Shown here piece by piece: positions 28,647 to 39,057 of a stretch of 64,000 bases of DNA; the first letter of the stretch is position 1; every line of letters begins with the position of its first letter. The stretch is from Pseudoalteromonas citrea (GTDB taxonomy: Bacteria; Pseudomonadota; Gammaproteobacteria; Enterobacterales; Alteromonadaceae): positions 248,001 through 312,000 of the forward strand of contig NZ_AHBZ03000015.1 of assembly GCF_000238375.3 (NCBI RefSeq). The letters run 5' to 3'. The notes below the pieces were generated by a model. It was not told the origin of the DNA, made no database searches, and saw nothing but the letters and a program-made list of their open reading frames with translations. Made by a program: the position numbers and the translations under genes.

Positions 28647-29672
28647 TTATCTCACTGGTATAGTAAGTAAATAAAGCACTTGTAATAATGAGCCTTGGCA
28701 AATTGCCGCATCGGCTTTAGCAACCACCTTGGGCTTACCGTGCACGGCAATACCAGTGCCAGCTTCGGCCATCATCACTAAATCATTAGCACCATCACCA
28801 ATCGCTACACTCTGATGCTTAGGTAACGCTAATTTAGTTCTAATATCAGATAAAATATCCGCTTTGCGCTGAGCGTTAACAATATCGCCAATGACATTGC
28901 CTGTTAATTTACCCTGCGAAATTTCTAATTCATTAGCATAATACGCATCTAGCTGAAGGGGCTTTTGTAGTGCTTCAGCAAACCAAGTAAAGCCACCGGA
29001 TGCAATTACTAAATGCCAATCATGGCTTTTTAATATATGACATAAAGCTTGAATTCCAGGCATTAACGGTAAATCATCTTTTAACGTTTGAATCAGCGGT
29101 AACTCAACGCCCTCGAGCTTAGCCACTCTTTGATACAAGCTGTCATTAAACGCCAATTTGCCTGCCATCGCTTGTGCCGTTACACTGGCAACCTCATCAT
29201 ACACACCGGCTAACCGCGCTATTTCATCAATGCATTCTATCGTAATGGCTGTGGAGTCCATATCCATCACCATGAGGCCTTTTTGTTGTAGATCAGCTGG
29301 ATTGGCAATACATGCGCTCTGTAACCCTTGATCATTCGCTACCCCACGCAACCCATGACGAAACTCAGCTAACATCGTATCGCTTAATTCAGTGTTACTA
29401 TGAAATACCAACGCCGCTGGTAACTGAACATCAGGCTGATACAAGCAAAGAGCTGAAATATCTACTTTATATTGCGCAGCGAAAGAAAGTAGCGTAATCG
29501 TACTTATCGCCGTTAACTCATCGCCAAATAACGTAATAAAAAGCCCTTGCTGACGTGAAGGCTGATTATCAGTTAAACGTAATTGTGCATTTTCAACTTG
29601 ATACCATTTTGTTAAGGTAAGGACTTGTGACAATGGTTGTTCACTAAGGTGAGTAAGACTAACGGATGACAT
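28647..29672 (-). CDS. serB: Phosphoserine phosphatase
   Basis: SerB removes phosphate from phosphoserine, the last step of serine synthesis. The 341-residue product has a non-catalytic N-terminal domain and a HAD phosphatase domain with DMDSTAI at residues 137-143 (Asp137 nucleophile, Asp139 acid/base). The later HAD motifs are VIASGGFTWF, and GDGANDLVMMAEAG with KPKVVAKADA. It is divergent from the smp-like gene, the same pairing seen in E. coli. Confidence 0.96.
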   Translation of the reverse strand: MSSVSLTHLSEQPLSQVLTLTKWYQVENAQLRLTDNQPSRQQGLFITLFGDELTAISTITLLSFAAQYKVDISALCLYQPDVQLPAALVFHSNTELSDTMLAEFRHGLRGVANDQGLQSACIANPADLQQKGLMVMDMDSTAITIECIDEIARLAGVYDEVASVTAQAMAGKLAFNDSLYQRVAKLEGVELPLIQTLKDDLPLMPGIQALCHILKSHDWHLVIASGGFTWFAEALQKPLQLDAYYANELEISQGKLTGNVIGDIVNAQRKADILSDIRTKLALPKHQSVAIGDGANDLVMMAEAGTGIAVHGKPKVVAKADAAICQGSLLQVLYLLTIPVR

Positions 29673-29746
29673 GTTTAGCTCCTAAATAACGTGCAGACCC
29701 TTTTTACCATCTCAAGTGTAACCTGTCAGCAAACATCCGGGGCACT

Positions 29747-30367
29747 ATGAAAAATACACAAGCTATTGATTTGATCACTTCCTCCCGTGGCCGCAGAATG
29801 ATCCGCTTACTTATCGCTGCCGCCTGCTTCATTTTATTAACCAGAATAGCCTTCAATACCAGTTTTGAGTCACACCAGTTGCTTCACAAACAAGCTGACA
29901 ATACAGCGAAAAGTTTAACGAAACAGCTTGCCTTGAACGCAGCTCAACCTCTTGTTCGTGATGATATTCCTGCATTAAGGAAACTGACCAATCACTTAGC
30001 AAGCGACCCGTTTGTGCTCGGAGTCAGTATTTATAGTCAACAGGGTAAGTTGAAAATCAGTAATGATGGTTTTACCCCACAAGAAAATATTCAAGGGCTA
30101 CCCACTGCGTTACCAGGGATCAGCAAAATAAAAACACCTATCATCGTACAAATTGTTAATATCGAAGAGCAGCCAATCGGGTTTGTCAGTGTCGTTTATT
30201 TAACTGAATCAGCGATGGCTCAAAGCCACCAGCACTTTCATGAATTAGGCCGAATGGTATTGCTCATGTTAATGATCACCTGCGTGTTTACTTGGCAGAT
30301 TGGCCGTGGTTTAAAACGCTGGGAAGTAAAACGTCAAATTCGAAAAAGCGTACAAGATGACGTATAA
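29747..30367 (+). CDS. smp: Smp/YtjB-like membrane protein (AhpA family)
   Basis: The 206-residue product has a membrane segment near the N-terminus (about residues 20-37), a periplasmic segment of about 130 residues (PLVRDDIPALRKLTNHLASD, GFVSVVYLTE) and a second membrane segment (about 170-186, VLLMLMITCVFTWQIG), then a basic tail. This topology and the position opposite serB match YtjB/Smp. The biochemical role is unknown. Its 3' end overlaps the convergent tatD gene by 34 bases. Confidence 0.82.
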   Translation: MKNTQAIDLITSSRGRRMIRLLIAAACFILLTRIAFNTSFESHQLLHKQADNTAKSLTKQLALNAAQPLVRDDIPALRKLTNHLASDPFVLGVSIYSQQGKLKISNDGFTPQENIQGLPTALPGISKIKTPIIVQIVNIEEQPIGFVSVVYLTESAMAQSHQHFHELGRMVLLMLMITCVFTWQIGRGLKRWEVKRQIRKSVQDDV

Positions 30368-31098
30368 AGCTGCTCAGCAATGACATCTGCTGACTCATCT
30401 CGTAAGTGACACAAGTGAGTAAACACCTCAGCTAAGCGTTTTGGTACATTTATTTGCCCTTGATAACCGGCTAACGGCATAGAGGGGGCGTCAGTCTCTA
30501 ATAACAATGTATCGAGTGGCACTTGAGCAAAAACGCCCTTGGTTTTATTCGCCCTTGAATAGCTGATCGTACCGCCTACACCTAATTTAAAGCCCTTTTC
30601 AATATAGTACTGCGCTTGTTGCAGCGACCCAGAAAACGCATGAATAACGCCGCCGTATAACGGGGAGGTGAGTTTAAAGCTTTGGGCAATCAAGTGATGG
30701 CTTTGTCGGTGGTGGACGATTAACGGTAACTTTAAAGTATTGGCTAATTCAATATGCTGCTGAAATAAGTGCTGCTGGTAGACTAACTGCGCACACGTGG
30801 CATCTATGCCGCATTCGCCAATAGCAACGAGCCGCTCTACATGCGCCGCTGCAAACTCGGCAAGCTCAGCAAAATGGTCGCTGTGATGCTGAGCAATAAA
30901 GTAGGGATGCAAGCCCAGCGCAATATGGCAACTTGCATACTGCTGCTTAAACGTCACTAACGACTTACTTTGTGCCAATGTCACGCCAGGGACTAAAAAA
31001 TTACTCACGCCTACACTGCGTGCTTCAGATAAATGCAGTGCTAATCCCTCAGCTAATTCAGGAAAATCTAAGTGACAATGGCTATCAAAAAAGCGCAT
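30334..31098 (-). CDS. TatD-family metal-dependent hydrolase (YjjV-like)
   Basis: TatD proteins are TIM-barrel metal-dependent nucleases or hydrolases. The 254-residue product has the metal-binding FFDSHCHLDFPEL at the N-terminus, AIGECGIDAT in the middle, LIVHHRQS and GVIHAFSGSLQQAQ, and the late LLETDAPSMPL. YjjV is the closest paralog by context next to serB/smp. The substrate is not known. It follows pdxH leftward after about 21 bases. Confidence 0.9.
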   Translation of the reverse strand: MRFFDSHCHLDFPELAEGLALHLSEARSVGVSNFLVPGVTLAQSKSLVTFKQQYASCHIALGLHPYFIAQHHSDHFAELAEFAAAHVERLVAIGECGIDATCAQLVYQQHLFQQHIELANTLKLPLIVHHRQSHHLIAQSFKLTSPLYGGVIHAFSGSLQQAQYYIEKGFKLGVGGTISYSRANKTKGVFAQVPLDTLLLETDAPSMPLAGYQGQINVPKRLAEVFTHLCHLRDESADVIAEQLYTSSCTLFRI

Positions 31099-31119
31099 GT
31101 TACAGGCACCTGCGCTGCA

Positions 31120-31758
31120 TTACGGGTTCAAGCGCTCGATATTCCATGTACCATCCGCTTGCTTAACGTACATAAACCGGTCATGTAAGCGATGGTCTCC
31201 CCCTTGCCAAAATTCAATTTTGCTTGGCTCTACACAATACCCGCCCCAAAAATCAGGAAGCGGAATATCTCCATTAGAGAATTTAGCTTTCATCGCATGA
31301 AATGTCTCCATCAAGGCTTTACGAGATGAAACAGGACGTGATTGTTGCGATGCCCATGCAGCCAGTTGGCTTTCTGCTGGGCGAGACAAAAAGTATTTAG
31401 CAACCGCAGCCGTCGAAAGCGGTTTAGCTTCACCATAAACAATCACTTGTCGCTCAATAGCGTGCCAAGGGAAGTGTAAGCTCACCTTATTATTACCTTT
31501 AAGCTCTTGTGCTTTACGTGAGCCCGTATTGGTAAAAAATACAAACCCTTTCTCATCTAAATGTTTTAATAACACAATGCGCTGAGAGGGCTGACCTGTT
31601 TCATCGACCGTTGCCACCACCATGGCTGTAGGGTCGCTAAATTTTGCGTCGACGGCTTGCTGTAACCACGCTTCAAATTGCGCAGTGGGTTCATCCGCAA
31701 GCATTTCACGGCGTAGCCCACCTTTACTATATTCACGGCGAATATCTTCAAGCTTCAT
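31120..31758 (-). CDS. pdxH: Pyridoxamine 5'-phosphate oxidase
   Basis: PdxH oxidises PNP or PMP to PLP using FMN. The 212-residue product has the N-terminal [20 protein letters not shown], the FMN-binding [19 protein letters not shown], and the C-terminal [17 protein letters not shown] and [10 protein letters not shown] typical of the family. It lies between the argS terminator and tatD on the minus strand. Confidence 0.96.
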   Translation of the reverse strand: MKLEDIRREYSKGGLRREMLADEPTAQFEAWLQQAVDAKFSDPTAMVVATVDETGQPSQRIVLLKHLDEKGFVFFTNTGSRKAQELKGNNKVSLHFPWHAIERQVIVYGEAKPLSTAAVAKYFLSRPAESQLAAWASQQSRPVSSRKALMETFHAMKAKFSNGDIPLPDFWGGYCVEPSKIEFWQGGDHRLHDRFMYVKQADGTWNIERLNP

Positions 31759-31774
31759 AGTCTTTCCTTACAAA

Positions 31775-31807
31775 AAAGCCGCATCAACAACGTTGTAATG
31801 CGGCTTT
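31775..31807 (-). terminator. Terminator downstream of argS
   Basis: A ten-base stem AAAGCCGCAT/ATGCGGCTTT (31775-31784 with 31798-31807) encloses a short ACAACGTTGT-containing loop. On the minus strand it is followed by a short T-run. It separates argS from pdxH. Confidence 0.8.
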
Positions 31808-31850
31808 AATTTAACATATCAGGGTTAGTCCTAATGCATACAAATGTAAA

Positions 31851-33593
31851 TTACATTTGCTCCATCACTTCAATACCCAATAAATCTAAGCCGGTACGTA
31901 ATGTATTGGCAACTAAGTTACACAGCACTAAACGGCTATCTCGTACATCGCTTGCCACATCGTCTTTTAAGATTGGGCAAGCTTCGTAGAACGTCATATA
32001 CAAACTAGCTAACTCATACAAGTAACCACATAATACGTGTGGTGTTGCCTCACTGATCATCAGATCCAGCACTTCTTCTAGTTGCAACAATTTAATCGCC
32101 AGCGCTTTTTCTTGTGGCTGCTCAATATTGATGGTCGCAGTTAAGGCACTGCTATCAATGTCAGCTTTACGGAAGATACTGCGTACGCGTGTATAAGCAT
32201 ATTGTAGATATGGTGCCGTCGCGCCTTCAAAGCTCAACATGCTGTCCCAGTTAAAAATATAGTCGCTGGTACGGTGCTTAGATAAATCAGCATACTTAAC
32301 TGCACCAATACCTACTTTACGAGCAATTTCAGCACGTTCTGTATCCGATAAACCTGACTCGCGATCAGCTAACTTATCAGTCGCACGGCTAATGGCTTCT
32401 TCAAGTAAATCAGCAAGTTTAACGGTGCCGCCAGTACGTGTTTTAAATGGTTTACCATCACTGCCCATCATAGTACCAAACGGGCTGAATTCATAACTGG
32501 TTTCATCACGTAGCAAACCGGCTTTACGGGCAGTTAATTCAACTTGGTTGAAGTGCAAACTTTGACGCGCATCAACAAAAATTAAAATACGATCTGCACC
32601 CAGTTTATTTGAGCGATAGTCACATGCGGCTAAATCAGTAGTGGCATATAAAAAGCCACCGCCAGATTTTTGCACAATAAATACCGATGGCTCACCATCT
32701 TTATTTGCTAACTCATCTAAAAATACAACTTGTGCGCCTTGGTCTTCAACCGCAATGTTTTTGTCTTTTAACAATGAAATAATCGTGTTCAGCTCACCGT
32801 TATAGGCACTTTCAGCCATAATGTCATTGCGCGTAAGTGTCACATTCAAACGCTGATATACTTCTTCTGAATGCTTCACAGAAGTATCAATGAACAATCT
32901 CCATAACTTCTCACAATGTGCATCGCCACTTTGCAGCTTTACAACGTAATTACGGGCTTTGTCGGCAAAGCCTTCTTCGTCATCAAAGCGTTTCTTCGCG
33001 TCACGATAAAACGTTTCTAAGTCAGCTAATGCCACAGATTCTAAATCAATACCTTGGTTTAATAAGTCTTCTAAATGTGCGATCAACATACCAAACTGCG
33101 TACCCCAATCACCCATGTGGTTTTGACGCACCACCGTATCGCCACGGAACTCTAAAGCACGTACGACAGAATCACCAATGATGGTTGAGCGTAAATGCCC
33201 TACGTGCATTTCTTTCGCCAAGTTAGGCGAAGAAAAGTCAACCACGACTTTCTGTGGCTGGCTATGTTCAGCAACCGCTAATTTCTGGTCTTGGTTTGCT
33301 GCCGCAAGACTATTTGATAAAAACTCAGGCTTTAGGTGAATATTAATAAACCCAGGACCTGCAATTTCTGTTTTTTCAGCAATGTCTGATACGTCTAAAT
33401 TATCAATAATTTTTTGTGCCAGTTCGCGTGGGTTGGTTTTCAGTGCTTTTGCCGCCCCCATTGCGCCATTAATTTGGTAATCACCAAATTGTGGGCGCGT
33501 ACTTTGCGTTACTGCTGGGTTTGAACCTTCAGGAATGCCAGCTGCACCCATCGCCGCGTTGGCTTTTTCAATTAATATCGTTTTAATATTCAT
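31851..33593 (-). CDS. argS: Arginyl-tRNA synthetase
   Basis: The class I synthetase charges tRNA-Arg. The 580-residue product has the N-terminal additional domain, the HIGH-like motif [11 protein letters not shown], the [13 protein letters not shown] lead-in, and the KMSK-equivalent region [13 protein letters not shown]. The C-terminal anticodon-binding domain ends [10 protein letters not shown]. The length is normal for the family. A short AT-rich gap separates it from prfC. Confidence 0.97.
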   Translation of the reverse strand: MNIKTILIEKANAAMGAAGIPEGSNPAVTQSTRPQFGDYQINGAMGAAKALKTNPRELAQKIIDNLDVSDIAEKTEIAGPGFINIHLKPEFLSNSLAAANQDQKLAVAEHSQPQKVVVDFSSPNLAKEMHVGHLRSTIIGDSVVRALEFRGDTVVRQNHMGDWGTQFGMLIAHLEDLLNQGIDLESVALADLETFYRDAKKRFDDEEGFADKARNYVVKLQSGDAHCEKLWRLFIDTSVKHSEEVYQRLNVTLTRNDIMAESAYNGELNTIISLLKDKNIAVEDQGAQVVFLDELANKDGEPSVFIVQKSGGGFLYATTDLAACDYRSNKLGADRILIFVDARQSLHFNQVELTARKAGLLRDETSYEFSPFGTMMGSDGKPFKTRTGGTVKLADLLEEAISRATDKLADRESGLSDTERAEIARKVGIGAVKYADLSKHRTSDYIFNWDSMLSFEGATAPYLQYAYTRVRSIFRKADIDSSALTATINIEQPQEKALAIKLLQLEEVLDLMISEATPHVLCGYLYELASLYMTFYEACPILKDDVASDVRDSRLVLCNLVANTLRTGLDLLGIEVMEQM

Positions 33594-33716
33594 TCTTCAT
33601 CCTATTATGTGCTGCTTAGGAGCTTGCTCAACTGCACAGCACACTATAAATCTATCACTTAATTTACATGGTTAAAGCCAGTTGATAATACCTAGCATCA
33701 TTTGGCTTAATGTATA

Positions 33717-35306
33717 TTAGTGTTCGCGTGTGTGGTGGAATTCCACCTCAGGGTAACGTTCCATAGACAAGTTTAGATTCACTCGACTTGGCGCAACGTA
33801 TGTTAAGTTATCACCACCATCTAGCGCTAAGTTTGTTTCACACTTGCGTCTAAATTCAGCCAGCTTTTTCTCATCACTACAATTTACCCAACGGGCAGTT
33901 TGTACGTTAACGCTTTCATATATCGCATCTACGTTATATTCCGCTTTTAAACGGGCCACAACCACGTCAAACTGCAGCACACCAACAGCACCAACAATCA
34001 AGTCATTATTCGCCAACGGTCTAAATACCTGTACTGCGCCTTCTTCAGACAACTGTACTAAGCCTTTTAATAACTGCTTTTGCTTCAGAGGATCTTTAAG
34101 GCGAATACGTCTGAATAGCTCAGGAGCAAAGTTAGGAATACCACTAAACTTAAGCTTTTCACCTTGTGTGAAGGTGTCGCCTATTTGAATCGTGCCATGG
34201 TTGTGTAAACCAATAATGTCACCCGCATAAGCATCTTGGGCACGCTCACGATCACCGGCCATAAATGTCACCGCGTCAGAAATACTGATTTGCTTACCTA
34301 AGCGGACGTGATTCATTTTCATACCTTGGTTATATTTACCAGATACAATACGCATAAATGCGATACGGTCACGGTGCTTCGGATCCATATTGGCTTGAAT
34401 TTTAAATACAAAACCAGAGAAGTTCTCTTCATCTGCTTTAACTTCACGATCATCTGTTTGGCGAGGCATAGGCGTTGGTGCCCACTCAGTCAAACCATCA
34501 AGCATATGGTCAACACCAAAGTTACCTAGTGCAGTACCAAAAAAGACCGGAGTTAATTCACCTTTTAAAAATAGTTCGTGATCAAACTCGTGCGATGCAC
34601 CAATAACCAGCTCTAGCTCTTCTCTTAGTTGCTCAACCAACTCTGAGCCAATTTCAGTATCTAGTTCAGGGTTATCTAGCCCCTTAATGATACGCTTTTC
34701 TTGGATCGTATGACCTTGGCCTGTTTGATATAAAATCGTTTCGTCACGGTGAATATGGTAAACCCCTTTAAACTCTTTACCACAGCCAATTGGCCAGCTT
34801 ACCGGTGCACAGGCAATGTTTAGCTCTGTTTCAACTTCGTCCAGCACTTCCATCGGATCACGAATATCACGGTCAAGTTTGTTCATGAAAGTAACAATCG
34901 GCGTATCACGTAAACGAGTTACTTCCATTAACTTACGGGTACGATCTTCTACACCCTTAGCTGCATCGATCACCATCAAACATGAATCGACTGCCGTAAG
35001 CGTTCGGTACGTATCTTCTGAGAAGTCTTCGTGTCCAGGTGTATCCAGTAAGTTAACTAGCGCGTCATTATAAGGAAACTGCATTACGGAAGTGGTCACT
35101 GAGATACCACGTTCTTTTTCCATTTCCATCCAGTCCGATTTAGCGTGCTGGTTTGAGCCTCGACCTTTAACAGTACCCGCTTTTTGCAACGCCTTTCCGA
35201 ACAACAATACTTTTTCAGTGATGGTGGTTTTACCCGCATCTGGGTGCGAGATAATAGCAAAGGTACGTCTTTTAGAGACCTCTTGCGTAATTACAGTGTG
35301 TGACAT
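33717..35306 (-). CDS. prfC: Peptide chain release factor 3
   Basis: RF3 is the GTPase that recycles RF1 and RF2 from the ribosome. The 529-residue product has G1 ([10 protein letters not shown]), G2/switch region (ERGISVTTS), G3 ([16 protein letters not shown]) and G4 (FMNKLDRD). The C-terminal part contains [20 protein letters not shown]. The length is normal. Confidence 0.97.
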   Translation of the reverse strand: MSHTVITQEVSKRRTFAIISHPDAGKTTITEKVLLFGKALQKAGTVKGRGSNQHAKSDWMEMEKERGISVTTSVMQFPYNDALVNLLDTPGHEDFSEDTYRTLTAVDSCLMVIDAAKGVEDRTRKLMEVTRLRDTPIVTFMNKLDRDIRDPMEVLDEVETELNIACAPVSWPIGCGKEFKGVYHIHRDETILYQTGQGHTIQEKRIIKGLDNPELDTEIGSELVEQLREELELVIGASHEFDHELFLKGELTPVFFGTALGNFGVDHMLDGLTEWAPTPMPRQTDDREVKADEENFSGFVFKIQANMDPKHRDRIAFMRIVSGKYNQGMKMNHVRLGKQISISDAVTFMAGDRERAQDAYAGDIIGLHNHGTIQIGDTFTQGEKLKFSGIPNFAPELFRRIRLKDPLKQKQLLKGLVQLSEEGAVQVFRPLANNDLIVGAVGVLQFDVVVARLKAEYNVDAIYESVNVQTARWVNCSDEKKLAEFRRKCETNLALDGGDNLTYVAPSRVNLNLSMERYPEVEFHHTREH

Positions 35307-35454
35307 TAATAGGTTCTTCTAATTTTACACAGGTTGCGTCTTACCTTTCCAAGAGCGAGTTTTCTGCTCTGTGTCGGGCAACCTATAATTGTTAATCATG
35401 ATTGAAGACTATTTTCGCTGATCTGACACTGATAAACAATCAATGTGATGGATT

Positions 35455-35487
35455 AAGTTGCCTATTTTTTGAGGTGATAGGCAACTT
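35455..35487. repeat. Long perfect hairpin downstream of prfC-side genes
   Basis: AAGTTGCCTAT (35455-35465) and ATAGGCAACTT (35477-35487) form an 11-base-pair stem with an 11-base loop. It lies 28 bases beyond the 3' end of the short gene at 35516. A short TTTTG follows on the plus strand; there is no T-run on the minus strand. It may be a weak terminator; its function is not clear. Confidence 0.5.
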
Positions 35488-35515
35488 TTGTATAAAAACC
35501 TGTTTTGATTAATTG

Positions 35516-35767
35516 CTAAACAGCAGTTTGTGGTTCTTTGTAGGTATTTTTCAGGGTATAAAATAACGCAGTGGCATCGTCAAAATCGTAATCATCAACG
35601 ACTTCCCCCAGTTTAATTAGCTGCGATTTAAAAGGCGTCTGCTGCAGTAAGTTTAGTAACTCTTCAATTTTATCTGACGCTTCAATATCCGACTCTGCGA
35701 GTAGCTCTTCTAACTGCGCAAATAACACATATACCTGCGTATCATCCACCTCGGTATTAGCCACCAA
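35516..35767 (-). pseudogene. C-terminal fragment of a hybrid sensor kinase (probable remnant)
   Basis: The frame gives 83 residues from a TTG at 35767 with no good ribosome-binding site. The pattern (VYVLFAQLEELLAESDIEASDKIEELL, then LIKLGEVVDDYDFDDATALFYTL) is typical of the helical tail that follows the receiver domain in many hybrid histidine kinases. The frame stays open upstream for about ten more codons (ESSAVPPL) and then stops. I read it as a truncated remnant that lost the kinase and receiver parts. It could still be a small standalone gene. Confidence 0.5.
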
Positions 35768-35823
35768 AGGCGGAACTGCAGACGACTCTTTTTCTCAAAG
35801 ACACGTTAGGCCCACTCTCGGGT

Positions 35824-36207
35824 ATGATCAATCAAAAGCAAATCACTGTTCATAATACCATCGATACTGACAGTTATTTTTTTGGTGAACAGAGCATTAC
35901 GCATGCATTGCTTACCCACCTGCTAAAGAACTCACTGGAAGGCACAAAGAGCGATCCATCTATCAAACTCAGTTCAAAGCAAAATGAGCAATTCTTAGTG
36001 GTGAAAATCCATAATCCAGATCCGGTACCAGAACCTATCAGGGCACAGTTTTTTGCTAAGTTTGTTACTTATGGCAAGCCCGAACATGCAGGCGTTGGCA
36101 CCTACGCAGCAAAATTACTGACCGAAGTTCAACGTGGTTTTATCGAATATAGAACAGATGACAAGTTAGGGACCGAAGTATTTGTTAGTTTACCATTGTC
36201 ACAATAA
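35824..36207 (+). pseudogene. Histidine-kinase ATPase-domain fragment, 127 aa
   Basis: The product is most of a HATPase_c domain. The N-box-like LLKNSLEGT is near residue 33, then HNPDPVPEPIRAQFFAKFVTYGK, a G2-like GVGTYAAKLLTE, and the terminal LGTEVFVSLPL. There is no dimerisation/phosphoacceptor domain. The frame is open upstream only to 35761. No ribosome-binding site is visible. It faces away from the kinase-tail fragment at 35516-35767. The gene could be an intact anti-sigma-like ATPase, but the missing N-terminal part and the neighbouring fragment favour a rearranged remnant. The 173 bases to 36380 hold only a 25-codon frame (36211-36288) of doubtful meaning. Confidence 0.5.
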
Positions 36208-36380
36208 TATGATGAGTACACTAATGAGCGGCACCTCAAGTGGCCTTAAAGGTTCCATAGATATTGCTGAAGTCAATATTCTATAGCTAAGCTAGGCCAC
36301 ATTTCTAATTTAGATCTGTTGTCAAATGCGCATCCGCAATTTAGATGTACCGGAGAGCGACTGCCTTCCGGTTACACTGT

Positions 36381-37142
36381 TTATTTAGTAAAAGATGGCT
36401 CAGCGCTTGTTTTAAGCTGCTCAGCTATATTAATTGTCCACTTCCGCTTATTGAGCAAATAGCCTGTGGCCTCTCTTTGTTTATCGTTGTTTCGGCTTTG
36501 TGTGATCATTTCTTTAAAATCGATGATCTCAGCAAAGTTCCCTTCGTTGACATCATATTTCCCCCAGTACTGACTCGTGCCTGAACTGCCTCGTTCTATT
36601 TCCAGGCCTTCTAAAAAGTTGTTTTTAAAGTCTTTCGCTGCACTGACTAACTTGTCATTACCATTCAACACCTCTTCAACAAGCTGCTTATCAGCCAGAT
36701 TCAGATGGCCTGTTGCAATCAATTTACCCGAACCGTCAATTGAAAAGCCCCAGTTTTTATTTTGCAGCTCAGGGTTTTGAACGTACAAATCTGCAGACGT
36801 TTTGTCATACTCTTGTGCAACTTGATTTGCGGCAGCTGGCGTATCATGCAAATACAGCGTGCTGGTGGAGTTTGCTACACGCTCAATTAACTCTCGATGC
36901 GCTTCAAATCTAGCGGGTAGATCGAGTTTACCGTTACTCTTATAGTTAATTACTGTCAATTTGCCGTTGTCAGACTTGGCTCGCATTTGTTCAGTAGGGA
37001 GTGTCGGTTCTGAGCTGATAAATTGTGTGGCTGGATCTACTGTAAGAACTTCCTTACTGCTTGAGCCGACATTTTTTATTTTATCAGTAACTTGATTGTT
37101 TTTTGCGTGCAAGAATAGCCCTGCACTTGCGTCAATCTTCAT
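36381..37142 (-). CDS. Hypothetical protein, 253 aa
   Basis: I do not recognise a family. I place the start at the ATG at 37142 (MKIDASAGLFLHAKNN) because AAGGATAA lies just upstream; a start at 37277 would add 45 residues with a different, AT-rich character. The product is soluble, charged and rich in Asn, Lys and Glu, with no signal peptide or membrane segment. It lies just outside the left island boundary in a stretch of low gene density. It may itself be an accessory gene. Confidence 0.6.
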   Translation of the reverse strand: MKIDASAGLFLHAKNNQVTDKIKNVGSSSKEVLTVDPATQFISSEPTLPTEQMRAKSDNGKLTVINYKSNGKLDLPARFEAHRELIERVANSTSTLYLHDTPAAANQVAQEYDKTSADLYVQNPELQNKNWGFSIDGSGKLIATGHLNLADKQLVEEVLNGNDKLVSAAKDFKNNFLEGLEIERGSSGTSQYWGKYDVNEGNFAEIIDFKEMITQSRNNDKQREATGYLLNKRKWTINIAEQLKTSAEPSFTK

Positions 37143-37601
37143 GTCATTATCCTTATCACACGTTTCACGCTTAATACCAAACAGTATTAATCCTTCGTCA
37201 ATTTTAAAGACCCAACTTAACTCCAACCTTATTCGATATTTCTTATTTGCATAACTAACTAGAAAAATCTCCGTCAAGTTAGCTTAAAGTCTGTATGACC
37301 TACATTAGGCCACTTAATTAATCTAATTGGAGTAACTCTTCGTTATATCGGTATTAAAGATAAAATATTTAGCAGACTTTCATTTCCATTTAAATCTAAC
37401 TTAAGAGTGTAAATTACTATATGTTTATACTTTAGCCGAACTGCGCTTACTATGTCATAAAAAACAACACAACCCTCCCTTTGAGACAAAAATGTAAATG
37501 AGAAAGAGAACAGGATCAAGGCGTTGTATTTTTAATTAGTAGCGAGTCATAAAATCAAGCCGCTGTTTTCTCGTTCAAAGCAGGTATGTTTTTATATCAC
37601 A
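37143..37601. other. AT-rich intergenic stretch left of the island
   Basis: No gene, RNA or clear repeat is visible in this stretch apart from weak promoter-like AT runs. It ends where the ~190-bp direct repeat of the island flank begins. Confidence 0.5.
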
Positions 37602-37790
37602 GTTTTTTGCTTTCTGGCGTTCGCTAAATCGCCTCCGTCATGCGCGACGAAGCTATAGATTTTGTAGGAAATGGGTGTTTTTGTAGGAAATGGGTGTTTT
37701 TGTAGGAAATGGGTGTTTTTAAAATGCGCTGTAAGCGAGATAGGATGGTGCCCAGAGGCGGAATCGAACCACCGACACGAGGATTTTCAA
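37602..37790 (+). repeat. Left island flank: direct repeat with attL core
   Basis: This 189-base segment is repeated imperfectly at 47584-47752. Its last 45 bases (37746-37790) are identical to the 3' half of tRNA-Phe, from the CCA end into the anticodon loop; after 37790 the identity stops. It is therefore attL, the tRNA end left behind by integration. Inside it, a 19-bp unit starting GTAGGAAATGGG is repeated three times (37664, 37683, 37702), against two copies in the right-hand repeat. Confidence 0.85.
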
Positions 37791-37884
37791 CCCTTAACGC
37801 TTGTGCATCTAAAATACTGTTTTTGCTACACAAACCCACAAAATATTTCCTATAACTTTCGTCTAGTTTAATATTTATGGTTAA

Positions 37885-37932
37885 TTTAGCTAAAATTACT
37901 TTGTTTTTAATAGCTTAGAAATTTTAGCTAAA
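37885..37932. promoter_or_regulatory. Paired palindromes, candidate integrase arm sites
   Basis: TTTAGCTAAA occurs at 37885-37894 and 37923-37932, between attL and the integrase gene. Repeats in this position are often integrase or excisionase binding sites. This is suggested by position and symmetry only. Confidence 0.4.
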
Positions 37933-37971
37933 CATACAATTCTTAATTTTAAAATAATGCCTTTTTTATGA

Positions 37972-39051
37972 CTACTTTTCAATGCTTTGTTTTTTCTTAT
38001 CATCTGGCGACTTAGGCGTGACCGGCGTTACTTGTGAGTAACCTCGCCGATAAACACGCTTTGTTGTTGCCACACTTGAGTGGCCCAATAACTCAAATGC
38101 CTGAGTAATCGTCTCACACTCACTTGCTGTTTTAGCTCGTAAGTCACGATCCTGAAAGCGCTGCTCTGGTTGTAACTCACCACTTTCGATTGCTGCACGC
38201 ATCGCTTTGTTCCACGCAGTTCTAAAACCGTCGGGGGTCAATGCTTGTTCCTTTCGTGCATTAGCGCTTGATGCAAAGAAATACCAATGCAGTAAAGGCG
38301 TTCTGTGCTTTCTCGTGGTACGGTAACCATTAATTTGTTTAAGCTCGCTGATGATAAAGCTAAGGTGATCCACCGCTTCGAACTGCAATCGGCTACCTGT
38401 TTTTGATGCTTGGACTTTTAGTCCTTTTTCGTCATCCCAGTCTTTGTTGCTAAGTTTAAGCATGTCGGTTTGCCTTAAACCGGTTGCCAGCTTTAGCGCC
38501 ACATATAATTGCAGCCATCGAGGGCAATACTTAACAAACACTGCCAATTCATCATCTGTGACTAGTCGATCTCTTGGCTGTTCTGGGTTACGTATAATTC
38601 CATGAAATGGTGTGTCGTCAATTACGCCCCAACGCACAGCATGAGACATAATGGTGCTCAGTAACGCAAACTCACGATTGCCTCTTACCGGTGCCCCCTC
38701 TCGATTCCTAAGGTCAAGGTATTGATAGGCATGCCTGGCTCTAAGCACTCTCGGGTTCATATGACCAAAGCGCTTTATCAAATGCTTTGACGCACTAATA
38801 TTACTCTTGTGGGTCGATTCTGCCTTAGTGGGTGAAATCTCTTTGAGATAGCGGTCAATCAAATCATGCATCGTTTGACATTCAAAGTTAATCGATGCGT
38901 AAGCGTAGTAATTGCGAAAAGCTTCACTCAGCGTTTTACCAAGGCGGATATCTTTCTGGCCACTTGCCCTCAAGTAATAGGTATTCCCTTTTTTATTAAA
39001 GATCATGCCCTTAGGCAGGTTTGCATTTTCTGCAGAACGTTTTCTTCCCAT
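37972..39051 (-). CDS. int: Tyrosine recombinase / phage-type integrase
   Basis: The 359-residue product has an N-terminal arm-binding region, a core-binding SAM-like domain and a C-terminal catalytic domain. Catalytic residues in order: Arg193 (TGLRQTD), Lys217 (ASKTG), Arg305 (DRDLRAKTASE), His324 (LLGHSS) and nucleophile Tyr334 (RVYRRGY). In the H-x-x-R box the His is replaced by Arg302, a variation seen in some phage-type integrases. It is adjacent to attL and reads toward it, so it is the likely enzyme of this island. The DUF4224 gene lies just upstream. Confidence 0.93.
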   Translation of the reverse strand: MGRKRSAENANLPKGMIFNKKGNTYYLRASGQKDIRLGKTLSEAFRNYYAYASINFECQTMHDLIDRYLKEISPTKAESTHKSNISASKHLIKRFGHMNPRVLRARHAYQYLDLRNREGAPVRGNREFALLSTIMSHAVRWGVIDDTPFHGIIRNPEQPRDRLVTDDELAVFVKYCPRWLQLYVALKLATGLRQTDMLKLSNKDWDDEKGLKVQASKTGSRLQFEAVDHLSFIISELKQINGYRTTRKHRTPLLHWYFFASSANARKEQALTPDGFRTAWNKAMRAAIESGELQPEQRFQDRDLRAKTASECETITQAFELLGHSSVATTKRVYRRGYSQVTPVTPKSPDDKKKQSIEK

Positions 39052-39057
39052 GACCGC

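Noticed and set aside
36211-36288. A 25-codon frame after the kinase ATPase fragment
   Set aside because: Too short, no ribosome-binding site and no recognisable feature.
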